Below, in pieces: positions 25,160 to 34,260 of a stretch of 44,658 nucleotides of DNA. A model generated the notes under the pieces. The model was not told where the DNA came from. It did no database searches and was given only the letters and a program-made list of their open reading frames with translations. Position 1 is the first letter of the stretch. Every line of letters begins with the position of its first letter. This DNA comes from Rhizobium alarense (GTDB taxonomy: Bacteria > Pseudomonadota > Alphaproteobacteria > Rhizobiales > Rhizobiaceae), in contig NZ_JAKGBU010000040.1 of assembly GCF_021555155.1 (NCBI RefSeq), positions 1 through 44,658 of the forward strand, given 5' to 3'. The position numbers were made by a program, and so were the translations under genes.

Positions 25160-26884
25160 ATGAAGAAAGTTCTGATCGCCAACCGGGGCGAGATCGCCGT
25201 CCGGGTCATCCGGGCCTGCCGCGACCACGGCCTTGCCTCGGTCGCGGTCTACGCCGATCCGGACATCGATGCGGTCTTCGTGCGGCTTGCCGACGAGGCT
25301 TATGGTCTTTCGGGCGCACGGCCCTCGGAAACCTATCTCGATATTGCCAAGCTGATCGACATCGCGCACCGCTCGGGCGCGGATGCCGTTCATCCGGGCT
25401 ATGGCTTCCTTTCCGAACGCGCCGAGTTTGCCCGGGCGGTTCTTGATGCCGGTCTCGTCTGGATAGGGCCGGACCCACAGGTGATCGAGGCGCTGGGGGA
25501 TAAGGTCGAAGCACGGCGGATTGCCGAAAGCGTCGGTGCGCCGCTGGTCGCCGGCAGCAACGGCCCCGTCGAAAGCGCTGCCGAGGTCATGGCCTTTGCG
25601 GAGCAGCATGGCCTGCCGATCGCGATCAAGGCGGCCCATGGCGGCGGCGGCCGCGGCCTGAAGGTCGCGTGGACGATGGAAGAGGTGGCGGAGCTCTACG
25701 CTTCCGCCGTCCGCGAGGCGACCGCCGCCTTCGGCCGCGGCGAGTGCTTCGTCGAACGCTTCCTCGACCGGCCGCGGCACATCGAGGCGCAGGTGATCGC
25801 CGACCGGCACGGCAACGTGCTCGTTGTCGGCACGCGCGACTGTACGCTGCAGCGCCGCAACCAGAAGCTCGTCGAGGAGGCGCCGGCGCCGTTTCTCTCC
25901 GACGCGCAGCGTCAGTCCATCCACAGGGCGGCGAAGGAGATCTGTGCGGCCGCCAGCTATACGGGTGCCGGCACCGTCGAGTTCCTGCTCGGCTCCGACG
26001 GCGCGATTTCCTTCCTCGAAGTCAACACGCGCCTGCAGGTGGAACACCCGGTGACCGAGGAGACGACGGGCATCGATCTCGTCGTCGAGCAGTTCCGCAT
26101 CGCCGAAGGCCTGCCGCTGCGGCTCACCGAGGCACCCGAACCACGCGGCCACGCTATCGAGTTCCGCATCAATGCCGAGGATCCGGGTCGCGGTTTCCTG
26201 CCGACGCCGGGCACGGTCACGCGCTTCGATGCACCGTCCGGGCCGGGCGTGCGCCTCGACAGCGGGGTCGAAACGGGCTCGACCATCCCTGGCACGTTCG
26301 ATTCGCTGATGGCGAAGCTGATCGTGACGGGCGCCACGCGCGACGAGGCCCTTCGGCGGGCGCGGCGGGCGCTCGACGAGTTCCGCATCGACGGCGTGGC
26401 AACGGTGCTGCCGTTCCACCGCGCGGCCGTCAGGTCGCAGGATTTCACCGCCGAAAACGGTTTCAAGGTCCATACGCGCTGGATCGAGGCGGACTTCGCC
26501 GCCATGCCGCCGGCCGATGCCCGGCCGGAACCGCCAGCCGAGACATCGGTGCTGCGCACCCATATCGAGATCGACGGCAAACGGCACGAGGTGGCCCTGC
26601 CCAGAGTTCTCTTTGCCGGCACTGGCGCACCTGCGCCCGTCGCGGAAGGAAAGCCGGATGCCGGCGCGGTCGATGCGTCCGCGGTGGCGGCCCCGGTGGC
26701 GGGAACCGTGCAGTCCTGGAAGGTGGAGGACGGCGCCGCGGTCAAGGAAGGCGAGCTCATCGCGGTGATGGAGGCGATGAAGATGGAGACGCAGGTGACA
26801 GCGCCGCGTGCCGGGACGCTGCGCTTCGCCGCGGCGCAAGGCGCCTATGTCGATGCCGGCGCCGTTCTCGCCCGCTACGTCTGA
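25160..26884 (+). CDS. Biotin carboxylase-biotin carrier (AccC-BCCP) fusion
   Basis: A 574-residue acyl-CoA carboxylase alpha-type protein. The biotin carboxylase part covers about residues 1-445: [20 protein letters not shown] at the N-terminus, the glycine-rich ATP-grasp loop [12 protein letters not shown], and the catalytic segment [15 protein letters not shown]. After an acidic Ala/Pro linker comes a biotinyl domain with EAMKMET, Lys541 being the biotinylated residue. Free-standing fusions of this kind normally work with an acyl-CoA carboxyltransferase, but none is encoded here. The only carboxyltransferase-like neighbour is PxpB-PxpC, 48 bases upstream. The gene closes the operon after a good GGGAGG ribosome site. 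It may serve a biotin-dependent reaction in this pathway, or a distant carboxyltransferase. Confidence 0.88.
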   Translation: MKKVLIANRGEIAVRVIRACRDHGLASVAVYADPDIDAVFVRLADEAYGLSGARPSETYLDIAKLIDIAHRSGADAVHPGYGFLSERAEFARAVLDAGLVWIGPDPQVIEALGDKVEARRIAESVGAPLVAGSNGPVESAAEVMAFAEQHGLPIAIKAAHGGGGRGLKVAWTMEEVAELYASAVREATAAFGRGECFVERFLDRPRHIEAQVIADRHGNVLVVGTRDCTLQRRNQKLVEEAPAPFLSDAQRQSIHRAAKEICAAASYTGAGTVEFLLGSDGAISFLEVNTRLQVEHPVTEETTGIDLVVEQFRIAEGLPLRLTEAPEPRGHAIEFRINAEDPGRGFLPTPGTVTRFDAPSGPGVRLDSGVETGSTIPGTFDSLMAKLIVTGATRDEALRRARRALDEFRIDGVATVLPFHRAAVRSQDFTAENGFKVHTRWIEADFAAMPPADARPEPPAETSVLRTHIEIDGKRHEVALPRVLFAGTGAPAPVAEGKPDAGAVDASAVAAPVAGTVQSWKVEDGAAVKEGELIAVMEAMKMETQVTAPRAGTLRFAAAQGAYVDAGAVLARYV

Positions 26885-26944
26885 GGGATACTCAATGCCA
26901 GTAGCCAGTGCCGCGAGAGGCGGGTGTCGAATGAACGCCCGTCC

Positions 26945-27430
26945 TTAGCGGACGAGGTAGCGCTCTTCGTAAAAATGCTCCTCGAGGTTCACGCCCTCGC
27001 CGCCGCGGTCGACGACGGCGAAATCCGAGACGCCGTCGAGCGGTGTCAGGATTCCGTGCCAGACGTTGCGGCCGATATTGACTCCCTGGCCCGGCGCCGT
27101 CCGGAAGGCGATCGGTTCGCCGGGGCCATTCTTCGTCTCCTCGGCCACGACGACGAGAAACGGGTGCGCAGTCAAGGGAATGAAGGCTTGACTGCCGAGC
27201 GGGTGCCGCTCGACCATGGTGAGTTCGAGCGGCAGGGGATAGGGCTCGCCGCGCAGCAGGCTGATCATCGGCCGCGCATGTTCTCCCATCGTTTCGATCT
27301 TCGCCAGATCATGGTAGCGCGTGCACTTGCCCGCATTGATCGGGAAATTGTGCGCGCCCTCCCGCTCGATCACCTGCCCGAAAGGTGCAAACGCCTCCCG
27401 GGTGAGCGGCTGGATCCGGATCGTCTTCAC
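26945..27430 (-). CDS. allA: Ureidoglycolate lyase
   Basis: A 161-residue AllA-family protein that splits ureidoglycolate into glyoxylate and urea, the last step of allantoin breakdown here. The GTG at 27430 overlaps the allantoicase TGA by 4 bases, so the two are translationally coupled; longer readings would run through the allantoicase gene. Family blocks include FAPFGQVIE near the start, HPLGSQAFIPL (about 80), and a C-terminal GVNIGRNVWHGILTPL cupin segment. It is the distal gene of the leftward ureide operon and faces the end of the biotin carboxylase gene across 60 bases with no clear terminator. Confidence 0.9.
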   Translation of the reverse strand: MKTIRIQPLTREAFAPFGQVIEREGAHNFPINAGKCTRYHDLAKIETMGEHARPMISLLRGEPYPLPLELTMVERHPLGSQAFIPLTAHPFLVVVAEETKNGPGEPIAFRTAPGQGVNIGRNVWHGILTPLDGVSDFAVVDRGGEGVNLEEHFYEERYLVR

Positions 27431-28443
27431 TGCGCGCCTGCGATCTGGCCGAAGACACGCAGCCGGCTGACGCCGCCGTCCGGGAAGATGTTGAGGCGGA
27501 CATGGGTGACCGGACCGGCATTCTTGACGATATTGCCGTTGAACTCGTGGATGCTGTCGGCGGCAAGTTTCTGCTCGGGCAGGATTTCCTCCCAGAACAT
27601 CGAGGAGGCCGTCACCAACGCCTCGAGGTCGCCGTTGGCGCCGGCAAGGTCGGCGACCTGCAGCGAGCAACCATCCGGATAGTTGCCCTTGAAATGGGCC
27701 GTGTCGACGACGATCCGGTCGACCGTGGCGCGCGCCGCCAGCTTGACGATGATCCAGTCGTTGCCGGGCTCGCGGCGGCGGCGCGTCTCCCAGCCGTCGC
27801 CCATGTTGACGCCGCGGCCGGGCGCCAGCAGCCGGTGATGGCCGTAATGGCCGTTCGAGAAGGTGACGATCTGGCCGCCCATCAGCGAGGAAGCAAGGTC
27901 GACGGACTCGCTGCCGATCTTCGAGAGATCAAGTTCCGGGATGCCGTAGACGCGGAAGCGCGCCACGCCGCCATCGGGATAGATGCGCAGGCGCACATGG
28001 CTGAAAAGCGCGTCGCTGTCGCAGGCGAAATAGTGATGCGCGCTGGCCGAAAGCGGGCTCATGCCGAGAAGCTGCGTCCATTCGGTGTCGTCGGCCGGCC
28101 CTTCCGGCGTGTAGCAGGCCTCGATAGCGCATGCAGACGGAAAGTTGCCGGTAAAATGCGCCGTGTCGACGTCGAAGCCGGAGATACGGCCGGAGGCGGC
28201 GAGCGCAATGATCGCGTTGTCGTGGCCTTGGCCGCGCCGCCGCCGCGTCTCCCAGCCATCCATCCACTTGCCGTGATCGTCGAAGCGCTCCGGGTAGAAG
28301 ACGGCGGGCTCGTCGGCGAGCATGCGCGCGAGCGGGGCGAAGAACTCATCCGTCGCGAAGACGCCCCTGGCGCCGAGCCCGGCGGAGGCGAGGTTGATCG
28401 TGTTGCGCGCGAAAGCGGGCAGGGTATCGGTATCGGTCGTCAT
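27427..28443 (-). CDS. alc: Allantoicase
   Basis: A 338-residue allantoicase that hydrolyses allantoate to ureidoglycolate and urea. The ATG at 28443 fits the family start (MTTDTDTLPAFARNTINLAS). The protein is an internal duplication typical of the family: DGWETRRRRGQGHDNAIIAL in the first half and DGWETRRRREPGNDWIIVKL in the second, each followed by a VDTAHFxGN segment. It lies 10 bases after the PuuE-UraD fusion and overlaps allA by 4 bases. The order of genes matches the order of reactions. Confidence 0.93.
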   Translation of the reverse strand: MTTDTDTLPAFARNTINLASAGLGARGVFATDEFFAPLARMLADEPAVFYPERFDDHGKWMDGWETRRRRGQGHDNAIIALAASGRISGFDVDTAHFTGNFPSACAIEACYTPEGPADDTEWTQLLGMSPLSASAHHYFACDSDALFSHVRLRIYPDGGVARFRVYGIPELDLSKIGSESVDLASSLMGGQIVTFSNGHYGHHRLLAPGRGVNMGDGWETRRRREPGNDWIIVKLAARATVDRIVVDTAHFKGNYPDGCSLQVADLAGANGDLEALVTASSMFWEEILPEQKLAADSIHEFNGNIVKNAGPVTHVRLNIFPDGGVSRLRVFGQIAGAQ

Positions 28444-28453
28444 CGTGGTCTCC

Positions 28454-29869
28454 TCAGTTGGGCAGCATGTCGGCGAGGCGGAGGAGGGCGATCCTCTCCA
28501 CCTGGCGGCAGGCGGTCTCGAATTCGGTAGTGCGGTCGTTGGCGATGCGGTTTTCGAAAGCGGCAAGGATCTCTTCCTTGCTGCGGCCCTTCACCGCCAT
28601 GATGAAGGGAAAGCCGAAGGTCTCGACATAGCGGCCGTTGAGCTCGGTGAAGCGCTCGCGCTCGCCATCCGTCAGCGCGTCGAGGCCGGCGCCGGCCTGT
28701 TCGGCCGTCGAGCTTTCCGTCAGCCGCTTCGCCTCTGCGAGCTTGCCGGCGAGGTCCGGGTGGGCGACGAGGACGCCGAGCCGTTCCTCCTCGCTCGCCG
28801 CGCGGAACTGGAAAGCGAGTGCCGCGTGCAGGCCGAGCGACGTATCGTTGGCGGCCGACAACTCGCCCGCAAAGGCGCGGCGCGCGATCCAGTCCGAATG
28901 CTCGAAGACGCCGCCATAGCGCGCCACGAACTCGTTCTCCGAGAGCCGCGACGGCCGGTCGATGCTTCTTGGCGGATGTGCCTTCGCCCAGTGCTCGGCG
29001 ATGTCGATGCGCCGGGCGATCCAGACCTTCTCGTGACTGCTGACGTAGTCGAGGAAGCGGGCGAGCGCCATGGCGCGGCCCGGCCGGCCGGCAAGGCGGC
29101 AGTGCAGGCCGATGTTCATCATCTTCGGGCTGCCGGCGGCGCCCTCCGAATAGAGTAGGTCGAACGAATCCTTCAGATAGTCGAAGAACTGCTGCCCGCT
29201 GTTGAAACCCTGCGCGGTCGCAAAGCGCATGTCGTTGGCGTCGAGCGTGTAGGGAATGACGAGCTGCTGGCGGCCGGCGTGATCGTGCCAGTAGGGCAGG
29301 TCGTCGGCATAGCTGTCGGAGACATAGGCGAAACCGCCTTCCTCGGCGACGAGATCGACGGTATTTGCCGAACAGCGGCCGGTGTACCAGCCGCGCGGGC
29401 GATCGCCGGTGACGAGCGTGTGGATGCGGACTGCCTCGGCGATTGCGGCGCGCTCCTCCTCGCGATCCATGTCCTTGTGCTCGACCCATTTCAGCCCGTG
29501 CGAGGCGATCTCCCAGCCGGCCGCCTGCATCGCTGCGACCTGCGCCGGCGAGCGCTGGAGCGCGGCCGCTACACCGTAGACGGTGACCGGCATGTCGCGC
29601 TCCGTGAACAGCCGGTGCAGCCGCCAGAAGCCGGCGCGCGCGCCATAGTCGTAGATCGATTCCATGTTCCAGTGGCGCTGGCCCGGCCAGCCGGAGGCGC
29701 CGACGATCTCCGAGAGAAAGGCCTCGGACGCCGCGTCGCCATGCAGCACACAATTCTCGCCGCCTTCCTCGTAGTTGACGACGAACTGCACGGCGATGCG
29801 CGCGCCATCCGGCCAGACCGCATCGGGCGGGGTCGCGCCGTAACCCTGAAGATCGCGCGGATAGCGCAT
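28454..29869 (-). CDS. puuE-uraD: Fused allantoinase PuuE and OHCU decarboxylase UraD
   Basis: A 471-residue bifunctional protein. The ATG at 29869 is preceded by GGAGGACC, a strong ribosome site, whereas the longer reading has none. Residues 1 to about 300 are PuuE, the polysaccharide-deacetylase-fold allantoinase (RYPRDLQGYG start, QFVVNYEEGGE, MESIYDYGARAG, GWYTGRCSANT). Residues about 310-471 are UraD, 2-oxo-4-hydroxy-4-carboxy-5-ureidoimidazoline decarboxylase (YGGVFEHSDWIA with the catalytic histidine, then FGFPFIMAVKG). UraD yields S-allantoin and PuuE opens it to allantoate, so the fusion joins consecutive steps. Fusions of these two are known in rhizobia and relatives. It begins a leftward operon with alc and allA. 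Confidence 0.93.
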   Translation of the reverse strand: MRYPRDLQGYGATPPDAVWPDGARIAVQFVVNYEEGGENCVLHGDAASEAFLSEIVGASGWPGQRHWNMESIYDYGARAGFWRLHRLFTERDMPVTVYGVAAALQRSPAQVAAMQAAGWEIASHGLKWVEHKDMDREEERAAIAEAVRIHTLVTGDRPRGWYTGRCSANTVDLVAEEGGFAYVSDSYADDLPYWHDHAGRQQLVIPYTLDANDMRFATAQGFNSGQQFFDYLKDSFDLLYSEGAAGSPKMMNIGLHCRLAGRPGRAMALARFLDYVSSHEKVWIARRIDIAEHWAKAHPPRSIDRPSRLSENEFVARYGGVFEHSDWIARRAFAGELSAANDTSLGLHAALAFQFRAASEEERLGVLVAHPDLAGKLAEAKRLTESSTAEQAGAGLDALTDGERERFTELNGRYVETFGFPFIMAVKGRSKEEILAAFENRIANDRTTEFETACRQVERIALLRLADMLPN

Positions 29870-30030
29870 GAAACGGTCCTCCAAACGTTCGTGATGGCCT
29901 ATCCGTAGCCGCAAATCGCGCGCGCCGTTTCCCCCGAAAAATTTGAAAGTCTCGAAGAATCCCGCCGCTTCTCAAGGGGAATGGGCTGGCCGATAGTGGC
30001 GGAACGAGTGCTCGAACGGGAGGTGAAGCG
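29870..30030. promoter_or_regulatory. Divergent gap between ureide operon and uraH-xdh operon
   Basis: A 161-base region that must hold promoters for both directions. An A/T-rich patch (about 29936-29955, GAAAAATTTGAAAG) is the only local drop in GC. No convincing palindrome or promoter pair was found. Good ribosome sites flank it on both sides (GGAGG leftward, GGGAGG rightward). Confidence 0.4.
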
Positions 30031-30399
30031 ATGCAGTCTGAGGCGCAATCCGGCGGTCGGCTGACGACCCATGTGCTGGACACGGCAACGGGCAAGCCCG
30101 CCCGCGACCTTCGCATCGAGCTTTTCCGGATCGACGGCGAGGATTGTCGGCATCTCAAGACGACCGCGACGAATGACGACGGCCGCTGCGACGCGCCGCT
30201 TCTCGCGGGCGCCGAAATGGCGAAGGGTGTCTACGAATTGCGCTTCCATGCCGGCGACTATCTCGGCCGCGACGAGAGCGATGCTCCGCCCTTCCTCGAC
30301 ATCATCCCGCTGCGCTTCGGCATCGCGGACGACGCCGCGCATTACCATGTGCCGCTGCTGCTTTCGCCTTTTTCCTATTCGACCTACCGGGGGAGCTGA
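30031..30399 (+). CDS. uraH: 5-hydroxyisourate hydrolase (transthyretin-like)
   Basis: A 122-residue transthyretin-related protein that hydrolyses 5-hydroxyisourate to OHCU, between urate oxidation and UraD. It has the N-terminal signature [20 protein letters not shown] with the active-site histidine, and ends in [12 protein letters not shown], the YRGS tail that separates the hydrolase from true transthyretin. It has no signal peptide, so it acts in the cytoplasm. It heads the rightward purine operon, 3 bases before xdhA. Confidence 0.95.
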   Translation: MQSEAQSGGRLTTHVLDTATGKPARDLRIELFRIDGEDCRHLKTTATNDDGRCDAPLLAGAEMAKGVYELRFHAGDYLGRDESDAPPFLDIIPLRFGIADDAAHYHVPLLLSPFSYSTYRGS

Positions 30400-30402
30400 G
30401 CC

Positions 30403-31881
30403 ATGGGCATCGACATCCGCAAGACGATCCGCTTCCTCCTGAACTATCAGACGGTGGAACTCGATGCCGTCCGGCCGAGCGATACGCTGCTCGATTTCCT
30501 GCGCCTCGACCGGCGTCTCAGCGGCACCAAGGAAGGCTGTGCCGAGGGCGACTGCGGCGCCTGCACGGTGCTGGTCGGGCGCCTGTTCGACGGCCGCCTG
30601 ACCTATGAATCCGTCAATGCCTGCATCCGTTTCGTCGCCTCGCTCGACGGCTGTCACGTGGTAACGGTGGAATCGCTCGCCACACCGGGCGGGCCGCTGC
30701 ACCCCGTTCAGCAGGCGATGGTCGAGACCCACGCCTCGCAATGCGGTTTCTGCACGCCGGGCTTCGTCATGTCGCTCTACGGCCTCTGGATGGAGAACCC
30801 GAAACCGTCTGTCGCCGAGATCGAGAAGGCTCTGCAGGGCAATCTCTGCCGCTGCACCGGCTATGCCGCGATCATCCGCGCCGCCGAGGCGATCTCCTCG
30901 ATCGGCGATCGTGACCTGGACCCGCTGGTCGCCGAGCGCGCGTCCATCGCCAAAAGACTCGCCGCGCTGAAGGACGGCCGCCGCGTGGTCATCGAAGCCG
31001 GGGGCGGGCGCGTGATCCTGCCGGCCTCGCTCGACGACTTCGCCGACGTCTACGCAGCCGAGCCGAAGGCCACGATCGTCGCCGGCTCGACGGATGTTGG
31101 CCTCTGGGTGACCAAGTTCATGCGCGACATTTCGCCGGTGATCCACATCGGCCATCTGGACGAGCTGCGCCGGATCAAATCGGACGCAAACGGCATCACG
31201 CTCGGCGCCGGCGTCAGCTACACCAGCGCCTATCCGGTGATTGCCCGCCATGTCCCGCAGCTGACCGAACTCTGGAACCGCATCGGCGGCGCGCAGGTGC
31301 GCAACATGGGCACGGTCGGCGGCAACATCGCCAACGGCTCACCCATCGGTGATACGCCGCCGGCGCTGATCGCGCTCGGCGCGACGGTCACGCTGCGCAA
31401 GGGCGATAGCCGCCGGGCGTTGCCGCTCGAAGCCTTCTTCATCGACTACAGCAAGCAGGACCGGGCGCCGGGCGAATTCGTCGAATCGGTGCATCTTCCG
31501 GCGCGCGACGGCGCCGACCGTTTTGCCGTCTACAAGATCACCAAGCGGCTCGACGAGGACATTTCCGCCGCCTGCGGCGCCTTCCGCGTCCGGGTCCGGG
31601 ACGGGCGCATCACTGACGCCGCCATCGCCTTCGGCGGCATGGCCGGCACGCCGAAGCGCGCGGCCTATGCGGAAGCGGCCCTTGTCGGCGAGGTCTGGGG
31701 TGCCGATGCGTTCGAGGCCGCCGCCATCGCACTCGCCAGGGACTACACGCCGCTCACCGACTGGCGCGCCTCCGCCGGCTACCGGATGCTGGTCGCGCAG
31801 AACCTCGTGCGCCGCTTCTATCTGGAGCAGGACTCGGCGGAACCCGTGCGGCTCGGCCGGACCCTCAAGGTCGCGGTGTAA
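30403..31881 (+). CDS. xdhA: Xanthine dehydrogenase small subunit (2Fe-2S and FAD)
   Basis: A 492-residue XdhA. It carries two [2Fe-2S] clusters: CAEGDCGACT (residues about 46-55) plus a later Cys, and CGFCTPGF with CRCTGY (about 117-155). The FAD domain follows (about 190-370), with IVAGSTDVG and NMGTVGGNIANGSP, then a C-terminal CO dehydrogenase flavoprotein-like domain. The electron path is molybdenum to iron-sulfur to FAD to NAD, as in Rhodobacter XdhAB. All cluster cysteines are present. The next gene encodes the molybdenum subunit 11 bases on. Confidence 0.95.
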   Translation: MGIDIRKTIRFLLNYQTVELDAVRPSDTLLDFLRLDRRLSGTKEGCAEGDCGACTVLVGRLFDGRLTYESVNACIRFVASLDGCHVVTVESLATPGGPLHPVQQAMVETHASQCGFCTPGFVMSLYGLWMENPKPSVAEIEKALQGNLCRCTGYAAIIRAAEAISSIGDRDLDPLVAERASIAKRLAALKDGRRVVIEAGGGRVILPASLDDFADVYAAEPKATIVAGSTDVGLWVTKFMRDISPVIHIGHLDELRRIKSDANGITLGAGVSYTSAYPVIARHVPQLTELWNRIGGAQVRNMGTVGGNIANGSPIGDTPPALIALGATVTLRKGDSRRALPLEAFFIDYSKQDRAPGEFVESVHLPARDGADRFAVYKITKRLDEDISAACGAFRVRVRDGRITDAAIAFGGMAGTPKRAAYAEAALVGEVWGADAFEAAAIALARDYTPLTDWRASAGYRMLVAQNLVRRFYLEQDSAEPVRLGRTLKVAV

Positions 31882-31892
31882 GGGAGGACATC

Positions 31893-34256
31893 ATGAACGT
31901 CATGCAGCCCATCGATTGCATCACTAACGACAAAACCTCCAGAGATCGCATCCGCGGTGCCGTGCACGAGAAGGAAAAACACGAATCCAGCCACAAGCAC
32001 GTCACCGGCACGGCCGAATATATCGACGACATTCCCGAACCCGCCGGGCTGCTGCACGCCTATCTCGGCCTGTCTGAGCGTGCCCATGCGGACATCCTGT
32101 CGATCGATTTTTCCGCGGTCGAGGCGAGCCCCGGCGTGATTGGCATCCTGACGGCGGCCGACATTCCCGGCGAGAACGACATCAGCCCGGCCCACAAGCA
32201 CGACGACCCGGTTCTGGCCGCCGGACGCGTCGAGTTCCACGGCCAGCCGATCTTCGCGGTCATTGCCGAAACACGCGATGCCGCCCGGCGCGCGGCAGCA
32301 AAGGTGAAGATCGACTATGCCGACCTGCCGCATGTGCTCGACGTCGTGGAAGCCGAGAAGACCGGCTATCCTGTCGTCTTCGAGCCGCTGAAGCTGGAAC
32401 GCGGCGACATCGCCGCCGGCTTCGCCCGGGCGACAAACGTCGTCGAAGGCGAGATGCGGATCGGCGGACAGGATCATTTCTATCTCGAGGGCCAGATCTC
32501 GCTCGCCATTCCCGGCGAGGACGACGAGGTGACGCTTTTCTCCTCGACGCAGCATCCGAGCGAGACGCAGCACATGATCGGCCAGGTGCTGGGCATCGCC
32601 TCGCATGACGTGACGGTCAATGTGCGGCGCATGGGCGGCGCCTTCGGCGGCAAGGAGACCCAGGCGAACCTGTTTGCTGCCGTCGCCGCGCTCGCCGCGA
32701 AGAAATATGGCCGCGCGGTGAAAATCCGCCCGGACCGCGACGACGACATGACGGCGACCGGCAAGCGTCACGACTTCCACGTCGCCTACCGGATCGGCTT
32801 CGACGACGACGGCCGGATCGAGGCGGTGGACGCGACCTATGCCGCGCGTTGCGGCTTCTCGGCGGACCTTTCCGGCCCCGTCACCGACCGGGCGCTGTTT
32901 CATGCCGACAACTGCTATTTCTATCCTGATGTCCGGCTGCGCTCGCGCCCGCTCAAGACCAACACCGTCTCGAACACCGCCTTCCGCGGCTTCGGCGGGC
33001 CGCAGGGCATGGTCGGCGGCGAGCGGCTGATCGAGGAAGTCGCCTATGCGCTCGGCAAGGACCCGCTGGATATCCGCAAGCTGAACCTCTACGGCGGCGA
33101 GGGGCGGAACCTCACCCCCTATCACCAGACCGTCGAGGACAACATCGCCGGCCGCATCATCGAGGAACTGGAAACCTCGGCGGATTATCAGGCACGTCGC
33201 ACCAAGATCATCGCCTTCAACGCGACAAGCCGGGTGATCCGGCGCGGTATCGCGCTGACGCCGGTAAAATTCGGCATCTCCTTCACCAAGACGGAATATA
33301 ATCAGGCCGGTGCGCTGGTGCATGTCTATGCCGACGGCTCGATCCAGTTGAACCACGGCGGCACCGAGATGGGGCAGGGGCTCTATACCAAGGTGGCACA
33401 GGTGGTGGCCGACGAATTCCAGGTCGACCTCGCCCGCATCCGCGTCACCGCCACCTCCACGGGCAAGGTGCCGAACACCTCGGCAACCGCCGCTTCGTCG
33501 GGCTCGGACCTCAATGGCATGGCCGCGCAGGATGCCTGCCGGCAGATCAAGGCGCGGCTCGTTGCCTTCGCTGCCGAACGCTACGGCGTCCCTGAAAGCG
33601 AGATCGTCTTCGAGGCGAACCGGGTGCGCATCGGCACCGAACGCATCGCCTTCGACGACTTCATCCGGTCGGCCTATGGCGCCCGCATCCAGCTCTCGGC
33701 CGCCGGCTTCTACAAGACGCCGAAAATCCACTGGAACCGGGCCGAGGGGCGGGGACGACCGTTCTTCTATTATGCTTATGGCGCATCCTGCTCGGAGGTC
33801 AGCGTCGACACGCTGACCGGCGAATACCAGGTCGACCGCACGGACATCCTGCACGATGTCGGCCGCTCGCTGAACCCGGCCCTCGACATCGGCCAGGTGG
33901 AAGGTGCCTTCGTGCAGGGCATGGGGTGGCTGACGACCGAGGAACTCTGGTGGGACGCAAAGGGCCGGCTGAGGACGCACGCGCCCTCCACCTACAAGAT
34001 CCCGCTCGCCTCGGACCGGCCGCGCGTCTTCAATGTCGCGCTCGCAGAATGGTCGGTGAACCGCGAGGAGACGATCCGCCGCTCCAAGGCCGTCGGCGAG
34101 CCGCCCTTCATGCTGGGGATTTCCGTGCTGGAAGCCATCTCCATGGCGGCGGCCAGCGTTGCGGACTACACTCTGCCGCCGCGCCTCGACGCACCGGCGA
34201 CGCCGGAGCGCGTGCTGATGGCGATCGAACGGCTGAGGGCGCAGAGGAAAGGTTGA
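31893..34256 (+). CDS. xdhB: Xanthine dehydrogenase large subunit (molybdopterin)
   Basis: A 787-residue molybdenum subunit that hydroxylates hypoxanthine and xanthine to urate. Signatures include the N-terminal HVTGTAEYIDDIPEP, the QDHFYLEGQ segment with a cofactor-proximal glutamine, GGAFGGKE, FRGFGGPQG with the substrate arginine, and AVGEPPFMLG with the catalytic glutamate near the C-terminus. Length and motifs match bacterial XdhB. It lies between xdhA and the assembly factor gene xdhC, 4 bases before the latter. Confidence 0.95.
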   Translation: MNVMQPIDCITNDKTSRDRIRGAVHEKEKHESSHKHVTGTAEYIDDIPEPAGLLHAYLGLSERAHADILSIDFSAVEASPGVIGILTAADIPGENDISPAHKHDDPVLAAGRVEFHGQPIFAVIAETRDAARRAAAKVKIDYADLPHVLDVVEAEKTGYPVVFEPLKLERGDIAAGFARATNVVEGEMRIGGQDHFYLEGQISLAIPGEDDEVTLFSSTQHPSETQHMIGQVLGIASHDVTVNVRRMGGAFGGKETQANLFAAVAALAAKKYGRAVKIRPDRDDDMTATGKRHDFHVAYRIGFDDDGRIEAVDATYAARCGFSADLSGPVTDRALFHADNCYFYPDVRLRSRPLKTNTVSNTAFRGFGGPQGMVGGERLIEEVAYALGKDPLDIRKLNLYGGEGRNLTPYHQTVEDNIAGRIIEELETSADYQARRTKIIAFNATSRVIRRGIALTPVKFGISFTKTEYNQAGALVHVYADGSIQLNHGGTEMGQGLYTKVAQVVADEFQVDLARIRVTATSTGKVPNTSATAASSGSDLNGMAAQDACRQIKARLVAFAAERYGVPESEIVFEANRVRIGTERIAFDDFIRSAYGARIQLSAAGFYKTPKIHWNRAEGRGRPFFYYAYGASCSEVSVDTLTGEYQVDRTDILHDVGRSLNPALDIGQVEGAFVQGMGWLTTEELWWDAKGRLRTHAPSTYKIPLASDRPRVFNVALAEWSVNREETIRRSKAVGEPPFMLGISVLEAISMAAASVADYTLPPRLDAPATPERVLMAIERLRAQRKG

Positions 34257-34260
34257 AGCG

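Noticed and set aside
23519-26884. A straightforward urea carboxylase assignment for the PxpBC and AccC-BCCP genes
   Set aside because: PxpA and DUF1445 are in the same operon, the Kip-type domains are in the 5-oxoprolinase order, and no allophanate hydrolase is present. The resemblance is kept as a finding, not as an annotation.
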